In this document: one piece after another, positions 27,676 through 35,236 of the stretch
Layout: each line of letters opens with the position of its first letter
How positions within the stretch are numbered: the stretch's first letter is position 1
Source: an uncultured Bacteroidota bacterium
GTDB lineage: Bacteria; Bacteroidota; Bacteroidia; Flavobacteriales; Flavobacteriaceae
Assembly: GCA_902557655.1 (NCBI GenBank)
Contig: CACEAZ010000012.1
Coordinates: forward strand, 1 to 52,850
Length of the DNA: 52,850 nt
Reading direction: 5' to 3'
Program-made: the position numbers and the translations under genes
Notes under the pieces: generated by a model
The model's input: only the letters and a program-made list of their open reading frames with translations
The model's database searches: none
What the model was told of the DNA's origin: nothing

Positions 27676-28629
27676 ATGAATGTATTAGCAAACGATGGGA
27701 TTTCTGTCGAAGGAGTAGAAAAATTAAATGAAGCAGGATTTAATGTTACAACAGAGTCAATTTCTCAAGAAGAAATTGTTGATTATATAAATACCAACAA
27801 TATTGAAGTATTACTTGTTAGAAGTGCAACTAAAGCTAGAAAAGACTTAATTGATGAATGTCCTGGATTAAAAATTATAGGAAGAGGCGGAGTTGGTATG
27901 GATAATATTGATGTAGAATACGCAAAAAATAAAAATATACATGTTATTAATACACCTGCAGCATCCTCAATTTCTGTAGCTGAATTGGTTTTTGCACATC
28001 TTTTCTCATGTGTCAGAAAATTATATCAATCCAACAGGTCTATGCCATTAGAAGGTGACAGTAATTTTAAAAAATTAAAAAAGAGTTACGCTGGAGGAAT
28101 CGAATTAAAAGGAAAAACACTTGGGATTATTGGTTTTGGGAGAATTGGTCAAGAAGTAGCTAAAATTGCTATTGGCTCTGGGATGAATGTTAAATTTTCC
28201 GATTTACACACAAAATCTGCATCATTAAAATTAGAGTTTTTTGATGGAAGCAATAAAGATTTTAAATTAAATTCTTCTTCAATGGATGATTTATTAAAGG
28301 AATCAGATTTTATTACTTTACATGTTCCTGCCCAAAAAGAATATATAATTTCACAAAATGAATTTTCAAAAATGAGAGACGGAGTCGGTATTGTAAATGC
28401 GGCAAGGGGTGGCGTTATTGACGAAATGGCCTTACTAAACAACATTTCAAAAAATAAGGTTTCATTTGCTGCTCTTGACACATTTGAGAATGAACCTAAT
28501 CCAAGTATTAAGATTTTAATGAACCAAAATATTTCATTAACTCCTCACATAGGAGCTGCTACAAACGAAGCTCAGAAAAGAATTGGTATAGAATTGGCAG
28601 ATCAAATTATTAATATTTATAATTCTTAA
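27676..28629 (+). CDS. serA: D-3-phosphoglycerate dehydrogenase, short form
   Basis: 317 residues, NAD-dependent first step of serine synthesis. The Rossmann motif is GIIGFGRIGQEVA; the catalytic Arg, Glu and His lie in VNAARGGVIDE, TFENEPN and LTPHIGAATNEAQ. No ACT domain follows, so serine feedback through ACT is absent. It comes 2 bases after serC and 2 bases before a small membrane protein gene. Confidence 0.94.
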   Translation: MNVLANDGISVEGVEKLNEAGFNVTTESISQEEIVDYINTNNIEVLLVRSATKARKDLIDECPGLKIIGRGGVGMDNIDVEYAKNKNIHVINTPAASSISVAELVFAHLFSCVRKLYQSNRSMPLEGDSNFKKLKKSYAGGIELKGKTLGIIGFGRIGQEVAKIAIGSGMNVKFSDLHTKSASLKLEFFDGSNKDFKLNSSSMDDLLKESDFITLHVPAQKEYIISQNEFSKMRDGVGIVNAARGGVIDEMALLNNISKNKVSFAALDTFENEPNPSIKILMNQNISLTPHIGAATNEAQKRIGIELADQIINIYNS

Positions 28630-28631
28630 AA

Positions 28632-28928
28632 ATGTTAGAAAAATTAAAAAATAGATGGGGAATAACTTCTAATTTTCAAATTTTAAAAATATTTGTTGTA
28701 TTTGGGATTACCGGCTCAACTGCCGCGTGGATTTCTGAACCGATCTGTATGTTTTTTGGAATCAACTCTGAAACAATGAATGGTTTAATTTATTGGACTC
28801 TTAGAATTATTTTAATAACCATAGTATATCAATTCATACTTCTATTTGTTGCTTATCTATTTGGAGAATATAAGTTTTTTTGGAACTTTGTTAGAAAATT
28901 TCTCAATCGGTTAGGATTCAATATTTAA
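28632..28928 (+). CDS. Small two-helix membrane protein (DUF6787-like)
   Basis: 98 residues with two hydrophobic segments (about 19-43 and 53-80) and the conserved opening KLKNRWGITSNFQILKIF, then FGITGSTAAWISEP and GEYKFFWNF near the end. I recall this pattern as the flavobacterial family DUF6787, of unknown function and usually placed after serA. It is probably an inner-membrane protein. Its TAA stop overlaps the stop of the opposing msrA gene in a shared four-base TTAA. Confidence 0.75.
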   Translation: MLEKLKNRWGITSNFQILKIFVVFGITGSTAAWISEPICMFFGINSETMNGLIYWTLRIILITIVYQFILLFVAYLFGEYKFFWNFVRKFLNRLGFNI

Positions 28929-29467
28929 TCTTTTTTTAACCTCTCTTTATATATTTTTTTAAACTTTTCAACTTTAGGTGAAATAACTATATGACAATAG
29001 GGCTGAACTTTGTTAAGCTCAAAATAATTCTTATGATAATCTTCAGCTTCGTAAAAAATTTCAAACTCTTTTAACTCGGTAACTATTTTAGCAGACTTAT
29101 ATGTTTCGTTTTCTAATTTTTGGATATAAGCTTTGACAATATTTTTTTCGTTCAAATCATTAAAAAATATAGCTGACCTATAATGAGTTCCCACGTCATT
29201 ACCTTGTCTGTTAAGGGTTGTAGGGTCGTGGGTTGAAAAAAAAATTTCTACTAATAATTCAAAAGAAATTAGTTCCGGATCATAATCGATTTTAATTGAT
29301 TCCGCATGCCCTGTATTTCCTGTGCAAACCTCTTTATAAGTTGGATTTCTCAAAGATCCGCCACTATACCCAGGGGTAACATTAATTACACCACGTAATT
29401 TTTTATAAATTGCTTCTGTGCACCAAAAACATCCTCCTGCAAAATATGCTTGTTTATTTCCGTTCAT
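28925..29467 (-). CDS. msrA: Peptide-methionine (S)-S-oxide reductase
   Basis: 180 residues; repairs methionine-S-sulfoxide. The catalytic Cys is in AGGCFWCTEAIY (residues 10-21). GVINVTPGYSGG, HAESIKIDYDP and YHKNYFELN are family hallmarks. No fused MsrB. No obvious signal peptide, so it is cytosolic. Convergent with the preceding gene and divergent from the ABC ATPase gene, whose promoter lies in the 30-base gap. Confidence 0.97.
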   Translation of the reverse strand: MNGNKQAYFAGGCFWCTEAIYKKLRGVINVTPGYSGGSLRNPTYKEVCTGNTGHAESIKIDYDPELISFELLVEIFFSTHDPTTLNRQGNDVGTHYRSAIFFNDLNEKNIVKAYIQKLENETYKSAKIVTELKEFEIFYEAEDYHKNYFELNKVQPYCHIVISPKVEKFKKIYKERLKKD

Positions 29468-29484
29468 TAATTAAATTAATATAG

Positions 29485-29492
29485 TATTTTTG
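29485..29492 (+). promoter_or_regulatory. -7 promoter element of the LolD-like gene
   Basis: TATTTTTG exact TAnnTTTG, ending 5 bases before ATG 29498. The transcript would be leaderless or nearly so. No -33 TTG at the expected place. Confidence 0.45.
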
Positions 29493-29497
29493 AATTG

Positions 29498-30157
29498 ATG
29501 ATTATAGCTGAAAATATACATAAATTCTACGAAAGGAATCATATTTTAAAAGGAATTAATTTAAAAATTAACGAGGGAGAAATTGTTAGTTTAGTTGGAG
29601 CATCCGGTGCTGGAAAAACCACACTACTTCAAATATTAGGAACAATAGACTCGTTTGAAAAAAATAAAAATTCAAGATTAATATTAAAAAACCAAAACGT
29701 AAGTGATTTCAATGAAGATCAATTGTCTTCTTTTAGAAATCAAGAAATTGGTTTTGTTTTTCAATTTCATCAACTACTTCCAGAATTTTCAGTAATCGAG
29801 AACATTTGTATTCCTGCCTTTATAAAAAAAACGTCTAAAAAGGATGCAGAATTAAAAGCTACTGAACTAATTGATTATTTAGGACTTTCTAAAAGAATAA
29901 ATAATAAACCAAGCGAGCTTTCAGGTGGTGAGAAGCAAAGAGTTGCGGTTGCAAGAGCTCTAATTAATAGTCCTAGCCTCATATTAGCAGACGAACCCTC
30001 TGGAAATCTTGATAGCTCTACATCAAATAATTTGCATGATCTTTTTAATGAATTAAGGAAGGATTTTAAATATACATTTGTTATTGCAACTCACGATATT
30101 ACATTGGCAAAAAAATCAGATCGAATTTTAAAAATTTCAGACGGTATAATCAAATAA
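29498..30157 (+). CDS. ABC transporter ATP-binding protein, LolD-like
   Basis: 219 residues from ATG 29498 (the preceding TTG at 29495 is unlikely). Walker A GASGAGKTTL, Q-loop FVFQFHQLLPEFSVIENI, signature LSGGEKQRVAVARAL, Walker B LILADEPSGNLD and H-loop ATHD are all present. It belongs to the LolD/MacB-type class that pairs with FtsX-fold permeases in lipoprotein export or efflux. No permease gene is adjacent, so its partner is elsewhere. The next gene begins 7 bases on. Confidence 0.93.
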   Translation: MIIAENIHKFYERNHILKGINLKINEGEIVSLVGASGAGKTTLLQILGTIDSFEKNKNSRLILKNQNVSDFNEDQLSSFRNQEIGFVFQFHQLLPEFSVIENICIPAFIKKTSKKDAELKATELIDYLGLSKRINNKPSELSGGEKQRVAVARALINSPSLILADEPSGNLDSSTSNNLHDLFNELRKDFKYTFVIATHDITLAKKSDRILKISDGIIK

Positions 30158-30164
30158 CTTACTA

Positions 30165-30920
30165 TTGAATCTCAAAGAATTTTTGGATATTAAATCTGAA
30201 GAGTATAATAATACATCCTTCATTGAAAATGATCCTATTCAAATTCCACATAAATTCAAAGCAAAGGAAGATATTGAAATTTCAGGGTTCCTTACTGCAA
30301 CTATTGCATGGGGAAATCGAAAATCAATAATCAATAGTTCCAAAAAAATGATGGAATTATTGGAAAATGATCCTCATAATTTTATCATAAACCATTCAGA
30401 TAAGGATTTAAAAAGTCTTTTAGGTTTTGTTCACAGAACATTTAATGGATATGATTTTATACAATTTGTTAAAAGTTTAAAAAATATTTATTGTAACCAC
30501 GGAGGACTGGAAACGGTTTTTTTCAACAATATGAAAGATAATTCACTTCATAATTCTATTCACCAACTAAAAAATATATTTTTTGAAAAAGAACATTTAA
30601 AAAGAACAAGAAAACACGTTTCAGATCCGTTCAAGGGCTCTGCTGCAAAAAGAATAAATATGTTTTTAAGATGGATGGTTAGAAAAGATGACAAGGGGGT
30701 TGATTTTGGAATATGGAATTCAATAAATCAAAAAAACCTTTCGTGTCCGCTGGATGTTCACTCAGGAAATATTGCAAGGAAATTAGGGATATTGAATAGG
30801 AAACAAAATGATCACAAAGCTGTTTTAGAATTAGATAATTCTCTTAGAAAATACGACGAAAGTGACCCAGTAAAATATGATTTTGCGTTATTTGGAATAG
30901 GGGTCAACGAGAAACTATGA
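30165..30920 (+). CDS. TIGR02757 family protein (DUF2400)
   Basis: 251 residues. The pattern SGFLTATIAWGNRKSIINSSKKMM, RTFNGYDF, SDPFKGSAAKRINMFLRWMVRKDD, GVDFGIWN and CPLDVHSGNIARKLG is that of TIGR02757. The LDVHSG plus helical context recalls the helix-hairpin-helix DNA glycosylase fold, but no activity has been shown that I know of. The start is TTG 30165; no ATG is available before the conserved region. It is linked to a LolD-like ATPase, as in other Flavobacteria from memory. Confidence 0.85.
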   Translation: MNLKEFLDIKSEEYNNTSFIENDPIQIPHKFKAKEDIEISGFLTATIAWGNRKSIINSSKKMMELLENDPHNFIINHSDKDLKSLLGFVHRTFNGYDFIQFVKSLKNIYCNHGGLETVFFNNMKDNSLHNSIHQLKNIFFEKEHLKRTRKHVSDPFKGSAAKRINMFLRWMVRKDDKGVDFGIWNSINQKNLSCPLDVHSGNIARKLGILNRKQNDHKAVLELDNSLRKYDESDPVKYDFALFGIGVNEKL

Positions 30921-30959
30921 TTTTAAATTCATATTTTTAAATCAAATATTTAGATAAAA

Positions 30960-32456
30960 ATGAAAAAAATTCTATTAATAATATTAGTAATTCCTCTTAT
31001 TGCTAATTCTCAAAACATAAAACTACCTACTGATACTGTCATTACAACTCATCATGAGTCCATAATTATGGGAAAACCTATTAAATATGTTGCTGAAGCA
31101 GGTACTCAACCTGTCTGGGATGAAGACGGTAAACCAATAGCCAGTTTATTTTACACATATTATAGAAAAAAAAACAAAAAAGATTCAAAAGAAAATCCAA
31201 ATCATAGACCTATCATAATCTCGTTTAACGGAGGGCCAGGATCTGGATCGTTATGGATGCATGTTGGATATACTGGGCCAAAGGTTTTAAAGATTGATAA
31301 AGAAGGATTTCCTACTCAACCCTACGGAGTTAAGGACAATCCATATTCTATTTTAGATACTGCTGATATTGTTTTTGTTTGCCCCGTCAACACCGGATAT
31401 TCAAGAATGATTGCAGATGAAAAGGGTAAATTACCTAAAAGGAAGGAATTCTTTGGAATAAATGCTGATATAAAGTATTTAGCCGAATGGATTAACACAT
31501 TTATTTCCAGAAAAAATAGATGGGAATCACCAAAATACATTATTGGAGAAAGTTATGGTGGAACTAGAGTTATGGGTTTATCATATGAACTTCAAAGTAG
31601 ACATTGGATGTATTTAAACGGAGTAATAATGGTTTCACCTGCTGATTATAAATTATTTGAAGATGGAGATTCGGTAAACTCATCGTTACACCTACCCTAT
31701 TATGCTGCGACTGCATGGTATCACAAAATGTTAAATGAAGATTTACAAAATAAAGATTTAGATGAGATATTACCTGAAATAGAAGATTTTACTATTAATA
31801 AATTAATACCTGCTATATCTAAAGGGGGATTTATATCAAATAAAGAAAAAAATCAAATTGCTGAAAAATACGCCTACTATTCTGGGTTAAGCAAGAAATT
31901 TGTTTTAAACAATAATCTCAATGTTTCAAATAATTATTTCTGGAAAGAATTATTAAGGGATAAGCATGGATTAACTATTGGAAGATTAGACTCCAGATAC
32001 AGAGGTTTAGATAAGAAAAATGCAGGCTCATCACCTGACAGTAATATTGAACTTAATTCTTGGAATCATTCGTTTACTCCTGCAATTAATTATTATTTAA
32101 GAAATGAATTAGGCTTTATTACTGATATAAAATACAATGTTTTTGGGCCTGTTCACCCATGGGATAATGAAAATGATAACACGAGAGAAAACCTTAGAAA
32201 AGCGATGGCTCAAAATCCATTTTTAAAGATATTTATTCAATCCGGATACTATGATGGCGCCACTAATTATTTTCAGGCAAAATATACAATGTGGCAAATA
32301 GACCCTAGTGGTAAAATGAAGGATAGACTTTATTTTGAAGGATATAGAAGTGGACATATGATGTACTTGAGAGAAGAAGATTTAGAGAAATCAAATGATG
32401 ATTTACGCCAATTTCTAAAAAATTCTTCTACCAATGGGAAACCAGCAAAATATTAA
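30960..32456 (+). CDS. Secreted S10-family serine carboxypeptidase-like protein
   Basis: 498 residues with a cleavable signal peptide (first 17 or so, MKKILLIILVIPLIANS). Alpha/beta hydrolase fold of peptidase family S10: oxyanion segment FNGGPGSGSLWMH, nucleophile S198 in IIGESYGGTR, Asp 432 in SGYYDGATNY and His 466 in RSGHMMY, so the triad is complete. It would remove C-terminal residues from peptides in the periplasm or outside. S10 enzymes are mainly eukaryotic but recur in some bacterial phyla including Bacteroidetes. No secretion C-terminal domain of type IX style is seen. It stands alone between TIGR02757 and the dihydroorotase-like gene. Confidence 0.88.
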   Translation: MKKILLIILVIPLIANSQNIKLPTDTVITTHHESIIMGKPIKYVAEAGTQPVWDEDGKPIASLFYTYYRKKNKKDSKENPNHRPIIISFNGGPGSGSLWMHVGYTGPKVLKIDKEGFPTQPYGVKDNPYSILDTADIVFVCPVNTGYSRMIADEKGKLPKRKEFFGINADIKYLAEWINTFISRKNRWESPKYIIGESYGGTRVMGLSYELQSRHWMYLNGVIMVSPADYKLFEDGDSVNSSLHLPYYAATAWYHKMLNEDLQNKDLDEILPEIEDFTINKLIPAISKGGFISNKEKNQIAEKYAYYSGLSKKFVLNNNLNVSNNYFWKELLRDKHGLTIGRLDSRYRGLDKKNAGSSPDSNIELNSWNHSFTPAINYYLRNELGFITDIKYNVFGPVHPWDNENDNTRENLRKAMAQNPFLKIFIQSGYYDGATNYFQAKYTMWQIDPSGKMKDRLYFEGYRSGHMMYLREEDLEKSNDDLRQFLKNSSTNGKPAKY

Positions 32457-32478
32457 AATTTTATACTTTAATTTTTAT

Positions 32479-32486
32479 TATTTTTG
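32479..32486 (+). promoter_or_regulatory. -7 promoter element before the dihydroorotase-like gene
   Basis: TATTTTTG, an exact TAnnTTTG, 14 bases upstream of ATG 32501. No -33 TTG at usual spacing, so strength is doubtful. Confidence 0.4.
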
Positions 32487-32500
32487 TTGAAATTTTATAA

Positions 32501-33760
32501 ATGAATTTACTAATCCGTTCAGCTAATGTAATTGATAAAAAAAGTGAATTTCATAATAAAACCGTAGATATTTTAATCAAAAATGGAATCATTTCCAATA
32601 TTGACACTAATATCAAAAACTCCAAAAACTACAAAGAATTAAAATTTAATAACTTATCAATCTCACCTGGATGGTTTGATTACAGTATATGCACAGGTGA
32701 ACCTGGGTATGAGGAAAGAGATAATGTTCTAAATACCTTAGTAGTTGCAGCAAAATCAGGATATACATCTGTTGGGGTTCAACCAAATACAAATCCAATT
32801 ATTGACAAACGTACGGAAATTGAATATTTAAAATCCCTTGCTTCAAATTCAAATATTGATATTTTCCCAATTGGTGCATTGACAAAAGAATCAAAAGGTA
32901 TTGAACTTGCTGAAATATTAGAAATGGGTGAATCCGGTGCAATTGGTTTTGGAGATTTTAAAAAACCTATAAAAAACCCAAATTTACTAAAGCTGGCACT
33001 TCTTTATTCTAAGGAACGCAAATATCCTATTTTTTCATTTCCGTTTGAAAAAAGAATTAACGGAGATGGGGTAATGAACGAAGGAGTTACAAGTACTCTA
33101 ATGGGCCTTAAAGGCATTCCAAACATTTCTGAAGAATTAAACATAAGAAGAGATTTAGCTATTTTAGAATATACAGGTGGTCACTTACACATTCCAACAA
33201 TTTCAACTACTGGATCTGTTGATTTAATTAGAAACGCAAAAAATAAAAAGTTAAATGTCACTTGTAGTACCTCAATTCATAATATTTTTTTTAACGATTC
33301 AAAAATTTTAAACTTTGACACAAATTTTAAAGTTATACCCCCACTCAGATCTGAAAATGACATTGATTCTTTGATCAAAGGGATTAAAGATGGAACAATC
33401 GACATGGTTACATCTGATCACACACCCCTAAATATTGAATTGAAAAATTTAGAATTTGATAATGCTGATTTCGGATCAATTGGTCTTGAGAGCTCTTTTG
33501 GTGCTCTAAATAAAATATTTTCTACAAAATTGACCGTTGATATTTTAACGAGAGGTAAGAAAATATTTAATATAGAAAATCAAATAATAAAGATTGGAGA
33601 ACTTGCAAATTTGACGCTGTTCAATCCCTTATATGATTATATTTTTGAAGAAAAAAACATACATTCAATTTCAAAGAATTCCATCTTTGACGGAACAAAA
33701 TTGAAGGGATTGGTTTATGGAACAATTTCCAACGGAAAAATAAGCCTTAATGAATACTGA
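32501..33760 (+). CDS. Dihydroorotase-like amidohydrolase lacking the HxH motif
   Basis: 419 residues of the dihydroorotase/allantoinase superfamily. The TIM-barrel order is clear: LLIRSANVIDKKSEF, GEPGYEERDNV, PNTNPIID, GGHLHIPTIST, TSDHTPLN and a C-terminal beta domain. At strand 1, where active enzymes have HxH before REPG, this protein has FDYSICTGEPG, so two zinc ligands are missing. Asp in TSDHTP and the HLH segment remain. I recall the same loss in many flavobacterial proteins called dihydroorotase. It may be a non-catalytic partner like Aquifex-type/pseudo-DHO proteins of carbamoyltransferase, or have another role. Overlaps the esterase gene by 11 bases. Confidence 0.82.
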   Translation: MNLLIRSANVIDKKSEFHNKTVDILIKNGIISNIDTNIKNSKNYKELKFNNLSISPGWFDYSICTGEPGYEERDNVLNTLVVAAKSGYTSVGVQPNTNPIIDKRTEIEYLKSLASNSNIDIFPIGALTKESKGIELAEILEMGESGAIGFGDFKKPIKNPNLLKLALLYSKERKYPIFSFPFEKRINGDGVMNEGVTSTLMGLKGIPNISEELNIRRDLAILEYTGGHLHIPTISTTGSVDLIRNAKNKKLNVTCSTSIHNIFFNDSKILNFDTNFKVIPPLRSENDIDSLIKGIKDGTIDMVTSDHTPLNIELKNLEFDNADFGSIGLESSFGALNKIFSTKLTVDILTRGKKIFNIENQIIKIGELANLTLFNPLYDYIFEEKNIHSISKNSIFDGTKLKGLVYGTISNGKISLNEY

Positions 33761-34397
33761 TTTAGATTATAATATTAAAAAACCTACTGATATCACCTCA
33801 GAGTCCAAAGTTATTATAATGCTTCATGGCTACGGAAGTAATAAGGAAGATTTGTTTTCATTTTCTGATTACATGGATCCTAAAGCTTTAATAATTTCAG
33901 TTCAAGCTCCGCACAAAATGGATTATGGTTCATATTGTTGGTGGGCTTTAAACTTTGACGATTCAATGAATTTATCAATTGAAGTTTCTCAAGCTCGGGA
34001 ATCCATCAATCAATTACATAAATTTATCTCAGAATATTTAGTTAACAATTATAATTTTTCATTAAATAATATTTTTCTTTTAGGTTTTAGTCAGGGTGCA
34101 ATGGCTGTATATACATTATCAATAAATTTTCCTGATTTCTATAAAAAAGTTATTGGATTAAGTGGTAAGATTCCTCATGAAATTATCAATTACAACAAGG
34201 AAAATGATTATTCATTGCATAATTACTTTTGTTCTCATGGGGTTTTTGATCAGGTTATTCCTATTGATATTGGAAGAGATTCCTCAAACTGGTTTACAAA
34301 TAAAAAAATTAAACATGTCTTTTTAGAATTTCAATCACAACATGGAGTTTCACCTGAAAACTTTGAAGAAATGAAGTCTTGGATCGCCAAAAACTAG
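33750..34397 (+). CDS. Carboxylesterase/phospholipase-type alpha/beta hydrolase
   Basis: 215 residues of the phospholipase/carboxylesterase family (Abhydrolase_2). The oxyanion motif is MLHGYGSN; the triad is S114 in LGFSQGAMA, D167 in GVFDQVIP and H198 in SQHGVSPEN. It hydrolyses short esters, probably in the cytosol since no signal peptide is present. It overlaps the dihydroorotase-like gene by 11 bases, so they are coupled. The substrate is unknown. Confidence 0.9.
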   Translation: MNTDLDYNIKKPTDITSESKVIIMLHGYGSNKEDLFSFSDYMDPKALIISVQAPHKMDYGSYCWWALNFDDSMNLSIEVSQARESINQLHKFISEYLVNNYNFSLNNIFLLGFSQGAMAVYTLSINFPDFYKKVIGLSGKIPHEIINYNKENDYSLHNYFCSHGVFDQVIPIDIGRDSSNWFTNKKIKHVFLEFQSQHGVSPENFEEMKSWIAKN

Positions 34398-35155
34398 TTT
34401 GAATTAACAACCAAACCATCGTAGGCTAAATAAACATTTTTAGGTAATTTTTTTTGAACATCTTGATGAAAACCTAGTTTGTGGCTTATATGAGTAATGT
34501 ATGCTTTTTTAGGTTTCACCTTGTTTATTATTTTTAAAGCGTCACTTAAACTTAAATGTGAATAATGGGCTTCTATTCTAAGTGCGTTAATAACTAATAC
34601 ATCTAAATTTTTAAGTTTATCAAATTCCTCATCTGGAATTGTCTTTACATCTGTAAAATATGCAATATTATCTATTCTGAATCCAAATATTGGTAATTTA
34701 CCATGAAACGCGTTGAGAACAATTATTTCTTTATTATGAAATTTAAAATTTCTTTCTATTTCATTTACAGAAACATTTGGTGTACCCGGAATATTACCAT
34801 CAGATTTAAAAATATATTCGAACCTTTTTCTAAGTGCATTAATTACCCTATTGTTAGCATAAATAGGAACATCTCCTTGTTTAAAATAAAATGGCCTTAT
34901 ATCGTCTAGCCCAGAAACGTGATCATTATGTTCGTGAGTAAAAAAAATAGCATCTAATTTGTCGCATTCAGAATTTATCATTTGCATTCTAAAATCAGGA
35001 CCACAGTCAATAGCAACACTTTTATCATCCCACTGAAATAAAGCTGAAGTCCTCAATCTTTTATCTTTAGGATCTTTACTCAAACATACTGGATGATTAC
35101 TTCCGATGACCGGAATACCCTGAGAAGTACCTGTTCCTAAAAATGTTATTTTCAT
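34394..35155 (-). CDS. MBL-fold metal-dependent hydrolase (PhnP-like)
   Basis: 253 residues. Metallo-beta-lactamase fold with metal motif H74-x-H76-x-D78-H79 (FTHEHNDHVSG), an opening FLGTGTSQGIPVIG, AIDCGPDFRMQM, a later AYFTDVKTIP and the THISHKLG histidine segment near residue 225. It resembles PhnP-type cyclic phosphodiesterases; the zinc knuckle Cys pattern of PhnP is not evident. Likely a phosphodiesterase of small cyclic phosphates. Its stop shares a four-base CTAG with the esterase stop on the other strand. Confidence 0.88.
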   Translation of the reverse strand: MKITFLGTGTSQGIPVIGSNHPVCLSKDPKDKRLRTSALFQWDDKSVAIDCGPDFRMQMINSECDKLDAIFFTHEHNDHVSGLDDIRPFYFKQGDVPIYANNRVINALRKRFEYIFKSDGNIPGTPNVSVNEIERNFKFHNKEIIVLNAFHGKLPIFGFRIDNIAYFTDVKTIPDEEFDKLKNLDVLVINALRIEAHYSHLSLSDALKIINKVKPKKAYITHISHKLGFHQDVQKKLPKNVYLAYDGLVVNSN

Positions 35156-35210
35156 AGTCTGTTAATTCCAAAAATACATTAATTTTTTTCATCTAGTTAT
35201 AGTAATTTAA

Positions 35211-35218
35211 TACATTTG
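35211..35218 (+). promoter_or_regulatory. -7 promoter element of the 476-residue conserved gene
   Basis: TACATTTG, exact TAnnTTTG. It contains the TTG at 35216 that opens the reading frame seven codons early, so ATG 35237 is the preferred start with a leader of about 12-15 bases. Confidence 0.45.
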
Positions 35219-35236
35219 TCATGTAAATTAAACCTA

